Positions 11,392 through 22,220 of a stretch of 64,000 nt of DNA are shown piece after piece. The notes under the pieces were generated by a model that saw nothing but the letters and a program-made list of their open reading frames with translations, searched no databases and was not told where the DNA came from. The translations under genes were made by a program, and so were the position numbers. Source of the DNA: Adineta ricciae (Eukaryota; Rotifera; Eurotatoria; Adinetida; Adinetidae); the NCBI GenBank assembly GCA_905250025.1, contig CAJNOJ010000193.1, forward strand, positions 124,001 to 188,000, given 5' to 3'. The number at the start of each line of letters is the position of its first letter. Within the stretch, counting starts at the first letter, position 1.

Positions 11392-12634
11392 ATGCGTCTG
11401 ATCGTGCTGACTTCCATTTTAATTTGTATAGCAGCCAATCCGATTACATATGATGTTGGAAGGGGGGTGCCAGTCAAGGTTAGNTGCAATACCTTATTGG
11501 GACGGATACAAGTGGCTAAATGGCACATCACAATTCGTTTACTCATATTCAAATTCGATCTATTTTGTTATCAGTCAAGCGACGACGACACTCTATGTAC
11601 TATTTCGCAATCAAACTATTCTCATGGCACAACATTCTGTTCGAATATATGATGGTGATATGGATTTGTTATGGAACAGTGCCAGTTACAGTGATATTTC
11701 CAGTGACAACACTCAAATAATCCCTGTTGTTACCGGCCCACTCAATTGGCAAATATGGTCGGAATCATTGATTAAACCAAGTCCACCACTAATTATCTCT
11801 CCGAATCCACTAGAACAATTAAATATAACAAATGACGAAACTGTTTATATGTGGTATCGTCGTAATGTAACATTGAAACAACCATCGTCAAATTCAATCG
11901 CACGTGTTCAAACAAATGTAGCAAATGCGTTACTTTTCTTTATGGATGGAGAATACTTAGGCGAATTTGACGATCATACGCACTCACAGGGCACTGCTGA
12001 AGGTTACGTTGTATTAGATCTTTCACGTTTCCATTCTAATCAGCAGCATTTATTCGAAATTCTTTCCATTTCATTCGGACTTTTTAGTGGCGTATATCCG
12101 AATACATTTCAATATAAAGGTATTCATGGAAACATATGGCTTGACGATGAATTGTTAGTCGATAATAAAACAGAAACTAATTTTTGGAGTCATCAAAAAG
12201 GTTTACTAGGTGAATATCTTGATATCTATACCGAAAATGGTTCATCGAAAGTTAATTGGGATAGTCAATGGACAAAAGGTATCAATAAACCAATAACATG
12301 GTTTCAAGCACGATTCGATTTGAATAATCTTTCGCGACAAGATATGAATGCCAACCCTATTCTGCTTGATGCTCAAGGTCTTAATCGTGGTCACGTATAC
12401 ATCAATGGAAATGATATTGGACTCTATTGGTTAATTCAAGGTATTTGCGAAAATAATCAACCGTGTTGCTGTCAACACGCTCAAACCAATTGTTTAAAAC
12501 CTACTCAACGGTTTTATCACATTCCACCTGATTGGCTCAAACGAGAAAATAATTTAATTACAATTTTCGAAGATTCAGGTGCACCCTCACCGGGGTCAGT
12601 TGGCTTAGTTCAACGTATTGTTACAAACTCATAA
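11392..12634 (+). CDS. Glycoside hydrolase family 35 beta-galactosidase, catalytic domain missing from the assembly
   Basis: The N-terminal piece starts at ATG 11392 with a signal peptide (MRLIVLTSILICIA) and then NPITYDV, the usual start of family-35 enzymes. A lone N at 11484 follows. Beyond it the frame shifts and encodes the C-terminal beta-sandwich: WYRRNVTL, then GHVYINGNDIGLYWLI, a cysteine cluster (CENNQPCCC), RFYHIPPDWL and SVGLVQR. The plant-type enzymes share this ending. The roughly 500-residue TIM barrel with the two catalytic glutamates is absent, so the N marks a collapsed gap rather than a natural deletion. The enzyme would remove terminal beta-galactose from glycans in the secretory route or outside the cell. 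Plant-like character suggests gene transfer, an inference. Confidence 0.75.
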
Positions 12635-13466
12635 GCAATGCGTATTCTTTTTCAAAAACTTTAAGAATTTTGTCTTGCTCCTTAAAAATAACGTGTGCGA
12701 TTGATACTGAACTACTTTTGTTTAATAACATGCGAAACATTTTCAATGATAATCGTAAGCTTGCCAAAAGAGTAGTTGCCTAGCTCGACTTATAATATAA
12801 ATGCAAAAATACTAATAAACTTCACCTGCAAGTCAAACGACACGGTGGTTTACAAAGGATAATTTCACTTGTCGAGTTTTCTCTTTGTCTGGACAGTCTT
12901 CGTTACCCGATATTCATTGGTGGATTGGTCTAAAAGTGACTGTTTTTTTATGATAACAAAACACATTTTTTGTTATTAATTTCATAGGTTGCAAAATCAT
13001 AGTGGAGTTCTTTCTCTTTTCTACAGTTGAAGTCTACTTGGAAAAAGTCAATCTTCATTATCTCTCACTGTGAGATGAATGGTCCACCAAAAATAGATTT
13101 GCATTTCTTTGTGCAAGTCATTGCTTTAAACACAATTTTTACGATATTTCCCGCTCTCGCTATGTTCGAAGTTTATTCGTCTCATACAAAACATATTTAA
13201 TGTTTCTGGTATGTGTCAACTTAGCTCTACACTATTTAGTATTGCCAATTGTTATTCCCTTAGTTGTACTTGGCCTACATTCGCTTAAAAATATTTTCTT
13301 GTTGTCGCATTGAGTGTCGGTAGGCCAAAAGAACTTTTATGATAACTATGACGAATTCGTCTTTGCGTTTACAAAAACTGAAGTTTCTCTTTCGTGGATA
13401 TTCACTCTAAGATAGTCTTTATTTTTGTTGTTCACATATGCAAAGAAAAGAAATGTTCAATAAATA
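12635..13466. other. Intergenic stretch between convergent genes
   Basis: It should hold the 3' ends of the flanking genes. No further gene was seen. Confidence 0.45.
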
Positions 13467-14546
13467 TTAAATTCGAACGACAATTTTACCAATATTACCG
13501 CCGGTGAAAAGCATTTCATAAGCTTGAGGAAGATTTTCAAAACCATCAACGAACGTTTCGTGAAATTTAATTTTTCCTTCGTCTAACCAAGTCGGCATAT
13601 CTTTATAAAATTCTTCTTCATTTCGATGAATAAAATCACCGCATACAAAACCTAAAATCGATAAGCCTCGGTAGATCGTCTTCGCTAAGTAATTTGGATA
13701 AATATTGACTTTCGATGGATCATCTTCACTATTATTATAAGTACTTATTTGACCACAAATGATTATTTTACCATGTCTCTTGATTATATCAAATACAGCA
13801 TCGGTAACAAATCCACCTGTATTATCAAAATACTGTGTGATTCCCTCCGGTGCAAGTTCTTGTAATTTCTCAATCATTTTCTCTTTGGTATTGTACTCCT
13901 TATAATTAATTGCTGCATCGAAACCTAATTCTTTCACGATGTAATCACATTTTTTTGCGTCACCAGCAATGCCAATTACTTTTTGTGCACCTCGAATCTT
14001 CTTTGCAATTTGACCAGCAATGGTTCCGACGGCACCAGCAGCTCCGCTTATAACTATAACATCGGCTGACTGAGTATCTGCCACTGACAATATTCCATAA
14101 TAAGCTGTTTGCGATGGCATTCCTAAGACTCCAATAGCCGTACTAAAGCCAATTTTGTCATAGATGGTGTTGTGTTCCGTCGGTTTTTGTATAATTCGAA
14201 ACCGGGGTTCGGTACCGTTGGCAAGAATATACCTTTTCCATTCCATTCTTCCTGTTACGATGGTATCAACTGGTACACTGGCATTTTTACTTTCGATGAC
14301 ACGACCGACTAAACCTGATATTTGTACCGAACCAATTGGATTTACCGCACCACCCAACGCTGATTTTTTTAGTCCGCTACTCAAGTAAGGATCGACCGAG
14401 ACAAATAGCGTTTTGATGATAAATTCATTGTCATTAGTTATGGTTGGCATCGAGCATGCTTGTAATTTCCAAGCAGACTTGACTTCATTCTGGTCCGAAG
14501 GCCGAGTCGACAAGATAAATTCTTCATTTTTTACTTCACTCGTCAT
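13467..14546 (-). CDS. Medium-chain dehydrogenase/reductase, prostaglandin reductase/alkenal reductase type
   Basis: A complete 359-residue single-exon protein, the usual length for this family. After an N-terminal GroES-like domain (LFVSVDPYLSSG) comes the nucleotide-binding motif SGAAGAVGTIAGQIAK at about residues 167-182. Then follow YFDNTGG and GKIIICGQISTYN, and the C-terminal FTGGNIGKIVV. The zinc-binding cysteines of classic alcohol dehydrogenases are absent. The order of motifs matches leukotriene B4 12-hydroxydehydrogenase/PTGR1 and plant or bacterial alkenal reductases, which use NADPH to reduce the double bond of reactive enones. A cytosolic detoxifying role is likely; the exact substrate cannot be told. 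Confidence 0.9.
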   Translation of the reverse strand: MTSEVKNEEFILSTRPSDQNEVKSAWKLQACSMPTITNDNEFIIKTLFVSVDPYLSSGLKKSALGGAVNPIGSVQISGLVGRVIESKNASVPVDTIVTGRMEWKRYILANGTEPRFRIIQKPTEHNTIYDKIGFSTAIGVLGMPSQTAYYGILSVADTQSADVIVISGAAGAVGTIAGQIAKKIRGAQKVIGIAGDAKKCDYIVKELGFDAAINYKEYNTKEKMIEKLQELAPEGITQYFDNTGGFVTDAVFDIIKRHGKIIICGQISTYNNSEDDPSKVNIYPNYLAKTIYRGLSILGFVCGDFIHRNEEEFYKDMPTWLDEGKIKFHETFVDGFENLPQAYEMLFTGGNIGKIVVRI

Positions 14547-15371
14547 TCCTATGCTTCACCTGTGTCCTAATAAACACGTTGTTTTTCTTTCATTCGATAA
14601 CACCGACACTACGAATATGTTAGGCGTTGGTAGATAATGAAAAAGATTGTTTTTACAGGCAAATAGTAGCGAGTGTATTATGTTCTAGAACTTTCAAATC
14701 TGAAAATAATCGATAAATACGATTCAAATGACGGGTGGCTTGCGTAAAACTTGTGATGATCCTGTGGACATGATACATAAATAACCATACATTGTTGATG
14801 CGTTTTGCAGGAATGAAGATTTTAGTGGTGACGTCAAATCAACATTAATTCAACATGTTTTTTCCATCTATTCTGATCAAATTTTTCAATGCCGAGAAAA
14901 ATGAAAAAACTGGTCTTCCACTCGAAAGGTTTGTGTTTGTGTTTAATAATTGTTGCGATTCAAGAAATGAAAAAACGCTGCTGTTTTATTAAAAACCGTA
15001 TGTGAAAAGGAGATCTGACACATATGGAGTACGCTTATTTCAGCAATCATTTATTTGGATCGGTGTTATGTAAACGTCACGCTTGCTAAGTTGGTTTCCC
15101 CTTGTCTTCCTCTTTCAACGTTTTCGTCTTCACTATTTTCTACTGCTGTGGAGTATTTTCATGTGTGAACAAAAGCCTTTTCTGTCGCTTTTATCAAACG
15201 TGCGCATGTTTTGTCCGTTCTGCTGACTTTTTCCTTTGATCCAAATATATACGTGAGTTAAAGGAAAAAACCAATAGAACACGCGCGTAAGAATATTCTA
15301 TAATACCGGCTAGACCCGTTATGTATAAATATGCAGAGTATTAGTTCCAACGCTTTAGTTTTAGAAAAAAA
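14547..15371. other. Shared upstream region of divergent genes
   Basis: It separates the divergent genes at 14546 and 15372. No coding sequence was seen. A TATA-like word lies near the right end. Confidence 0.45.
15324..15330 (+). promoter_or_regulatory. Candidate TATA box
   Basis: TATAAAT lies 42 nt before the ATG at 15372, leaving room for a short 5' leader. Position and sequence are typical, but such words are frequent in this AT-rich DNA. Confidence 0.3.
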
Positions 15372-17269
15372 ATGAGCAGTCGAGGAAGCAGAACGCATTT
15401 GACAAAAGATACAATTATTCACCAGCATGATTTATTGATGCAATCTATACCTCAACAACGAATCTCGTTGAGAGAAAAAGAAAATTTGTTACATCGTTTA
15501 GAAGAAATTTCAAATGATATTGCTATTAATCGTAATCCTATTAGAGATAATCTTGAAGAATGGCAGAATCAATTGACGGCGATTCAAGATGATCTTCAAA
15601 ATGCTCTAGGTAAGTAAAAGTCATGTCGGACTACAGACAAAAGCACGTGACAATTCTTTGCATATTTAATTGAACCATAGCATGCGTTTTGTTTGACCTT
15701 AGTGAATTACGTACCTCACGGAAGAAGATCTTGGTTTCGTCGGGAATTGCATGATATCATATCGCTAATATATTCGTACGGACTCAAACATTTAATTATA
15801 GTTCTAGCTATTATAATCTTGCTGGGAATCGTTTTGGTATTTCTATGGCATTTGCTTCTTATCTTGTTATGTAACTACATACCATTCGCAGGTACCATAC
15901 TTCCATTTTGCAAAGTAGGAGTTCTGACAAAAACACCGGAATCATCACCATCAAATCTGGAAAATCCTACAATAAAAATACCTTCAGTTTCGGCATTTGT
16001 TGAGAAAACAACCGATTTAGCTGAGCGTTTGTCTAGTGTTGACGTCAGCGCACCAACTAAACTAACTGAAGTGAAAATATCATTAATTGATTTGAAAGCG
16101 CGTGTCGTCTATTCGAATCTCGAACAGCCGACGAAACAAATACTCAAAGAAAAAATTGTGGAACTGAGAACGTCAGTTGAGAGCACAACGGATAGTATAC
16201 ACAAAATGTTATCTGGCTTTGGTGGGAGAGTATCAAAATTGNCTGAAGTGAAAATATCATTAATTGATTTGAAAGCGCGTGTCGTCTATTCGAATCTCGA
16301 ACAGCCGACGAAACAAATAATCAAAGAAAAAATTGTGGAACTGAGAACGTCAGTTGAGAGCACAACGGATAGTATACACAAAATGTTATCTGGCTTTGGT
16401 GGCACATTATCAAAATTGGAAATTTACACTAAATATGCATTGACATACATTAAGGATGAATCAGCAGCTTTAGCTACTTTCCAATCATCGTCCAGAAGTA
16501 CAGAATTGGCGGTACACGGTTTTGAAAGGAAGGTTCAGTCTCAATTTCAAACTTATTTGGAACATATTGACATACAAATTAACCGTGTCATACAAATGGC
16601 CGAGGATGTACACCAACAGTTACGTACGTTTACTTTTATTATTGCATTCTCTACAGCCAGAAATCTCGGTGTATCATGTTGGAGTACCTATGAGTTCGTA
16701 GAGAAGCTTTAGAAGTTTTGATTGACGTTTTGAAAATATCACAGATAATTTGAAACATGAACTAGACTACTAAAATTGTATGTTTATTTTCTGTGTATTT
16801 AGTCGATATCGATACGAAGTATGAAACGATAGACGATGTATTAGCTGACAGTTATGAAGCATCACAAGTCATAATAAATGACATTGATCAAGAAATACAA
16901 AACGAAGGATTACTTGCAAGACTTTATCGTAACACATTGGGTAATGGAGAATTGGATAAAGTAAAACATCAACAGAATCTTGCAACATTGAAAGAGTTCA
17001 AGCAGATTGTAAAAGTGGGAATTGTTGATGTCAACAACGTGCTCTCGAGATTAAAACAATTCAAAGCAGAAGCTGTGGAATTAAAATCAACTGTAACAGA
17101 AGTTGAACTTGCACAAACTATGTCATTCGATACCCACTTAGATATATTAAGAGGTGGTCTTACACGATTGAACGAATTAAAACAACGTCTAGATGGTAGA
17201 CTCAGGCAAAAACAAATAGATCATGTCGATAACAATCATGCTGATGATCGTCGTCACAATGATCTTTAA
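15372..17269 (+). CDS. Single-pass membrane coiled-coil protein, three exons
   Basis: Exons are 15372-15609, 15703-16623 and 16803-17269; both introns (93 and 179 nt) have GT-AG ends and preserve the frame, giving about 541 residues as assembled. The N-terminal exon is a charged helix with LREKENLLHRLEEI. Near residues 90-140 lies one long membrane segment (LIIVLAIIILLGIVLVFLW). The rest is predominantly heptad-like helix (LKARVVYSNLEQPTKQ, VGIVDVNNVLSRLKQFK). A block of 59 residues seems to occur twice (16066-16241 and 16243-16418) on either side of a lone N. The copies differ at only a few bases and the block meets the contig ends exactly, so the repeat is probably an assembly artefact and the true protein nearer 482 residues. 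No known family was recognised. Confidence 0.75.
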
Positions 17270-17790
17270 TAGCATACGGAAAACCTGTTGATTGAAATTT
17301 ATTTATCCTAACTTTCTTCGAAACAACTTACGCTTGATTTTCTTCTTTTGTTTATTTTTATTGCGTCTCATTATGAAGACGAATTAATCACGAGCACATT
17401 CTGTTTTTCTTCGTAGAAATACGAGACAAGTCGGATAGCTTTCCTAATCAAAGCTACTTCAAAACTTATCAAAAGAAAATAAGTAACATCAGTATACTAA
17501 GAAAAACTCAGTGAAGCAGGAGGACATGAGACTATAAGTATATGAAAGAGACATGTAATCCGTAAGAAAGTAAAAGCATGATTATTATTATGAACCTGCT
17601 AACTCAACTATACTCAGATGACTATAAACACAAAATAAATAATTACAAATGATTTTGCGTATTGTCGATTTATTATAATCTGAGATGTATAGTGATACAG
17701 TGGCACGCAGTTACACATGAAACGAAAAACCATGTTCTCTACATATAAAAAAATCACATTTTCATCCTGGCTTGAGATAATGTCTTCGAA
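17270..17790. other. Intergenic stretch between convergent genes
   Basis: AT-rich; 3' flanks of the genes on both sides. Nothing else seen. Confidence 0.45.
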
Positions 17791-18893
17791 TTAAAATTGC
17801 ACACGCTTTTCATTGAGATCATCAATTTGCTTATCGATTGCACCAACCAATGCCTTGACAATATAATCACCTTTCGTAAACGTAAAATTTCCTTCTTGAA
17901 GTTTTTCAATATTTTCTCTTTCTGTTTTATAATCATCCGTTACATCGACATTCGTCATCATCTTATCCCAATCACGTAGATATCCAACACAGGTTGGATC
18001 GTCCGTACAGATTAAAAACGACACAAAGGTTGTGTCTATGCGACGTTCTATATTCATCAGATGTTTAAGTTCGTCAACATTTGGTTCTCCATCATCGTTG
18101 GTAGGGGCTCCATCGGTTGCAACGAATACTAACACTTTTTTATCATTGTTTAGCCGAGTTATTGGCAACTGGAAGATTTTTCTGAGAGCAGGCACCAACG
18201 GGGTGTAACCGTAAGGTGGTTTCGAAAACACTTCATTGACTTTGTCAGGATCCTTGACATTAAGAATCGATTCTCTATTAAGAAAGTAAATGTCGACACC
18301 GGATGAATCGAATATTGTTCCAACATTTAAGATAATTTTGGCAAAGTCTCGAAGTTCATCCCATCGTGTTCGATTGGAACCATCCACAGTCGTGTTCATT
18401 GAACCTGAATCATCGCAGAGGAGAATGATTTCATAGTTTTTCAATTTATGTAGACGCTTAGCGAAATCTTTTCGGATTTCGTTTCGAAGAATCACGTCTT
18501 GGAGACGATCATCAGCTAAAAGTGAAATAAATAACAGATTGTAGGAACGATCTTCTATGTTTTTACTTTTTGGTAATAATATAGATGAGACACTTTCAGA
18601 AGAAGACTTACCCAAGGGGATACTTGCCGGTAACGGCATAATGTTCGGACGATTCGGTTCTGGTTCATCGTTAGGTTTAACAGGACTATCAACAGCATGT
18701 TCAATATGATTCTGTTTTATATAAGGATTCCTAGTCCATCTTTCTGAAGCAATGCTCACTTGAGATTCATTTCTTCTCATATTTGGAGTTTCTGAGTTTA
18801 AACTTTCTAAAAAAAAGAAGTTTTTTTCCTACTCAAAAATTTAGATTCATTCGACTTACTCGGCTTTTTCTTCCATCCAAACTTATCCAACAT
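17791..18893 (-). CDS. von Willebrand factor A domain protein, two exons
   Basis: Exon 1 is 18893-18860 and exon 2 is 18806-17791, joined across a 53-nt GTAAGT...TAG intron; the split lysine codon keeps the frame and gives 349 residues starting MLDKFGWKKKPK. The first 100 residues are polar and proline/serine-rich. The A domain follows with an intact metal-ion site: DDSGSMN at about residue 143, a threonine in GYTPLVPALRK, and the aspartate in FVATDGAPTND. There is no signal peptide or membrane segment, so it should be intracellular, like copine-type or bacterial-style A domains, binding a protein partner through magnesium. Partner and pathway are unknown. The short first exon was found by splice logic and could be missed by a simple gene finder. 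Confidence 0.8.
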
Positions 18894-19269
18894 TATTCAC
18901 TTGTATGACCTACTTCAAAATAAATCGGACAGAAAAATGAATATTATTATTCAAATGATCGATATTCGATGCATATATATAATTATTTTCTTTTCGTTCT
19001 CCACTTCCTTCATGTGCTTTTTTTCTCTTGGTTTGTGTCATAACATCATTTACATGTTTATTTTCAATATCGACTCGATTCTTAGTCATAATTATGTTGT
19101 TTGCAGTTAGATTGGAAATTACCCAGGATCGAAACCATCGGTGAACAAGCTGAAACAGTATTTCATCAATAATTTCAAAGGTATGCAAGGTGAGGGTGTG
19201 GACTATCGTAGGATTTTATATACTTATTCGCAAAAATCACGCAGTCATTGTTATTGTAGTAAAACTTTA
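18894..19269. other. Intergenic stretch
   Basis: AT-rich; no exon recognised. Confidence 0.4.
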
Positions 19270-20090
19270 TTATGAATGATAGAGCTCTGAACTATTCAAA
19301 ATAGTACTACTGATGCCACCGGTGACTAACACTTTTCCATTGGTTAATTTGGAAGCTGTGTGTTCACATATTGGCAGTAATTGTGCATAGTCCAGTTGAG
19401 GGATCATATATCTCAGCGCTATTCAAATAACCAATATTATTAGAGCCACCAGCGATTAACACTCTTCCATCTGTTAACAAAGTCGCCGTGTGATAAGCTC
19501 GATGATAGTTTACACTACCAGTAGCTGTCCACACATTTGTTGATGGATCATACAATTCAACGCTGTTTAGAACTCCTCCATTGTTATTTCCACCAGTAAC
19601 CAGTACTTTTCCACTAGCTAACATAGATGCTATATGATAACGTCGCGCATAATTCATATCGCTTGTAGTTGTCCATAATTCTGTGGATGGATCGTACAGT
19701 ACAGCGCTGCTTAAACTAGTACTTTCTCATTTAATAAACGAGATGCTGCATGTTGCACTTGAGCAGTATTTAAACTATTAGTTGTTGACCATCCTAATAG
19801 ATAATGTGTAAACTTCTGAATTCGAACGAAATGCAAATTACCTGGCGCAGCCGTGATTGATGCAGCTAAACAAAACATGTAAGACTTTGTCTGATGGAAT
19901 TACGAGTTTCGATAGAATTAGTTTTACCTGTGATTTTACGTAAAGAGATCAAAGCAAAAATACCCAGTACCATACATAGAAAAAGGAAGAGTGTCAGTAG
20001 CAAACAAAGACAAATAGACCACGGTTTCAGATGCTTTTCCCATGTTTTCATATTTTTCACTACAGGTTTCTTTCTACATACATCAATCAT
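19270..20090 (-). pseudogene. Membrane-anchored Kelch-repeat protein, frame broken
   Basis: Exons on the minus strand are 20090-19928, 19865-19842 (24 nt) and 19793-19270, with introns of 62 and 48 nt in matching phases. Exon 1 gives a type II anchor (ICLCLLLTLFLFLCMVLGIF). Exon 3 encodes Kelch blades with the repeated pattern HTATLLTDGRVLIAGG and SAEIYDPST. Two faults break it. After KVLV near 19725 the TGG of the blade is missing and the frame hits a stop, and near 19375 one base is lacking so the frame ends at NM instead of running on to ILNSSELYHS. The clean splice sites suggest recent loss, or sequence errors at both places. The family forms beta-propellers; its role here is unknown. Confidence 0.65.
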
Positions 20091-20738
20091 CGATCAATTT
20101 TCACGTGGTTGTCTTTTGCGCCTACTTTGTAGAATTGGTTGATGGGAGTGTTTTGATACCAGATGAATAGGATGGAGTACGCTGACTGATAAATTTCATT
20201 TGTGATCGATGTATGAACAAAAGCCTGTTTTTTGCACTAGTATTTCGTGAACTATACAAAAAACTTACAATCTACTTTGTTCATTACAGGGAGCTGATAA
20301 ATCTCAATAGAACGTTGGTTATTTTTTATTGCATCTGATAATGTCGAACAAATCTGTTATTGATTGACCATTGGCTTCACCTGAAAGAGAAGCATAACAT
20401 GACATCAATGCCTTCGGCGTCTATTGACTAGTATATACTTTGAAATGTCGGTGCATTTTCAGAGGCGCAGTTGTGTATATCTAGGCTGTGATTGAATGAA
20501 TAAAAACAGTGTTTCGTGCTGCTTCTTGTCCTTCATAAAATTCAATTTGCACACGAATAAACATTATATGTTTTATTTCAACTCATGTCATTGCAATCCT
20601 ACGAGAAATGTTCTCAAATCTACGCATAAATATGGATGATTTTTCAATCTAACAAGTATTCGAAGTTTTATTGTCAAAAGGCTTTCATTTATTTCAAGTA
20701 AAACATCAGTAAATGAAGTGAATCATGATTTTCAGAAA
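20091..20738. other. Intergenic stretch
   Basis: No coding exon was recognised; it would contain the upstream region of the Kelch gene and the 3' flank of the protease gene. Confidence 0.4.
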
Positions 20739-21934
20739 TCAAGCTGAAGCTAACGACATTTTACTTTGAATCCACGGTAGATAGTAAGTCACACGTACGT
20801 AAACACTCGGAGTTCCTCTCGAACCGCAAGCTTGGCCATAACTTACGATTCCATTCAAAAACCTTCGAACGCAAAACGGAAAATTAATAAATGATTGAGT
20901 CAACAATTAATACTTGCCATTGCCCATTAGATTCATACATCAAAGGACCACCTGAATCTCCTTGACATGTAGCGCTATATGTAGTATATCTTCCCGCACA
21001 TAGTTGTTTATCTTCATCAAAAACCTTTGTAACGTAGGTATTGCACATATCACCCATTGTATATAACCAGGTTTGTCTGAGAACGGAGCTTGTATACCCA
21101 TTGTAATATGTTTTTCCCCAGCCGGCTGATAAAGAATAAAATCGTCTTTCGATCAAATTCTCAAAAGGTGTAGATGAAAACTTTCAATATACTTACACAC
21201 CCAGACTGTTTTATTAACAGCTGTACCAACATGCGCGCCTGGTAAACAAATAACATTGATCGCGTCAGAAATCTGAACAGGCTTGGATAAACGTATTACA
21301 CTTATATCGTTTTCTAGAGTGCTACTATTGTATAGCTCATGCACCCAGATATTTTCGGCAACAATTTCTTCTCCTTTGTTGACTATTGACTCTCTCTTAT
21401 GCAAACCCACAGTAATCACATAGTCAGTCGGCTCAATTGGATATGTAATACAATGTGCAGCTGTTAGCACATGCTGTTGATCGATAAGCACACCGCCACA
21501 TTGAAGATCACTACTAAGTAATAGGACCTGCCATGGCTAATGGTCAATATAATAGAGAATAGTGATTATTTGAGTACTTTGTCTTTCATAGAACTTACCC
21601 AGCTGTAGATAGCCGCATCTTGTCCACCAACGATCCGTTGTAGCAATGGTAGGTGTTTCTGTTTACCACACTCTCGAGGAAAATCTGTACTTGGAATCGG
21701 TAAAGGTGTAGTTTCGCAACAGAGACGTGCTTGGCCGTTCCTTCTTTCTAGCTCCGTTTCACTTATGCATTCCTGATTGTATGCTTCGGTATAGGCGAAG
21801 AATTCATCATGTGTATCTATCCAAGAGGAACATATTTTACCATTGTCGTAGGTCGTTAAATGGAATTCTATTTCATCGCTTTTGATACCAACAATAAGAG
21901 CAACAAGAAAAAGGACTAAGGGATTGGATGACAT
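20739..21934 (-). CDS. Secreted trypsin-like serine protease (S1), four exons
   Basis: Exons on the minus strand are 21934-21599, 21536-21197, 21125-20914 and 20862-20739. The protein starts with a signal peptide (MSSNPLVLFLVALIVGI), has a cysteine-bearing pro-region, then the activation site QRIVGGQDA. The catalytic triad is complete: histidine in LTAAHC, aspartate in LENDISVIRL, serine in CQGDSGGPL. The last exon gives GIVSYGQACGSRGTPSVYVRV, the normal S1 ending. The first three exons join in frame. The junction to the last exon (20914/20862) is one base out of phase, next to a run of five T, so either a base is wrong or the gene is newly broken. It is probably a digestive or defensive protease released from the cell. 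Confidence 0.8.
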
Positions 21935-22220
21935 TCTTATTCGAATGTATCTTTTGATAAAATGACTATGGAAGCATTAGTGATGCTCTTACAATAGAAA
22001 ATGAAACTCAATCTTTCTGATGAAAATATCAATCATGACAAAGCATTCGATATGTTGTTGTCTTTTTTTGTCCTTAACTTGCATCCAGTGAATTATCATG
22101 TGATTTCATCATTCACCTCGTTAAAGATTCTACTAAATAGTAAGATATATTCTGGAAGATATCGATTACTTCAAAAATAACTAGATTTGTTTCGTATGTA
22201 GAAATAACAGTGTTAGTGTT

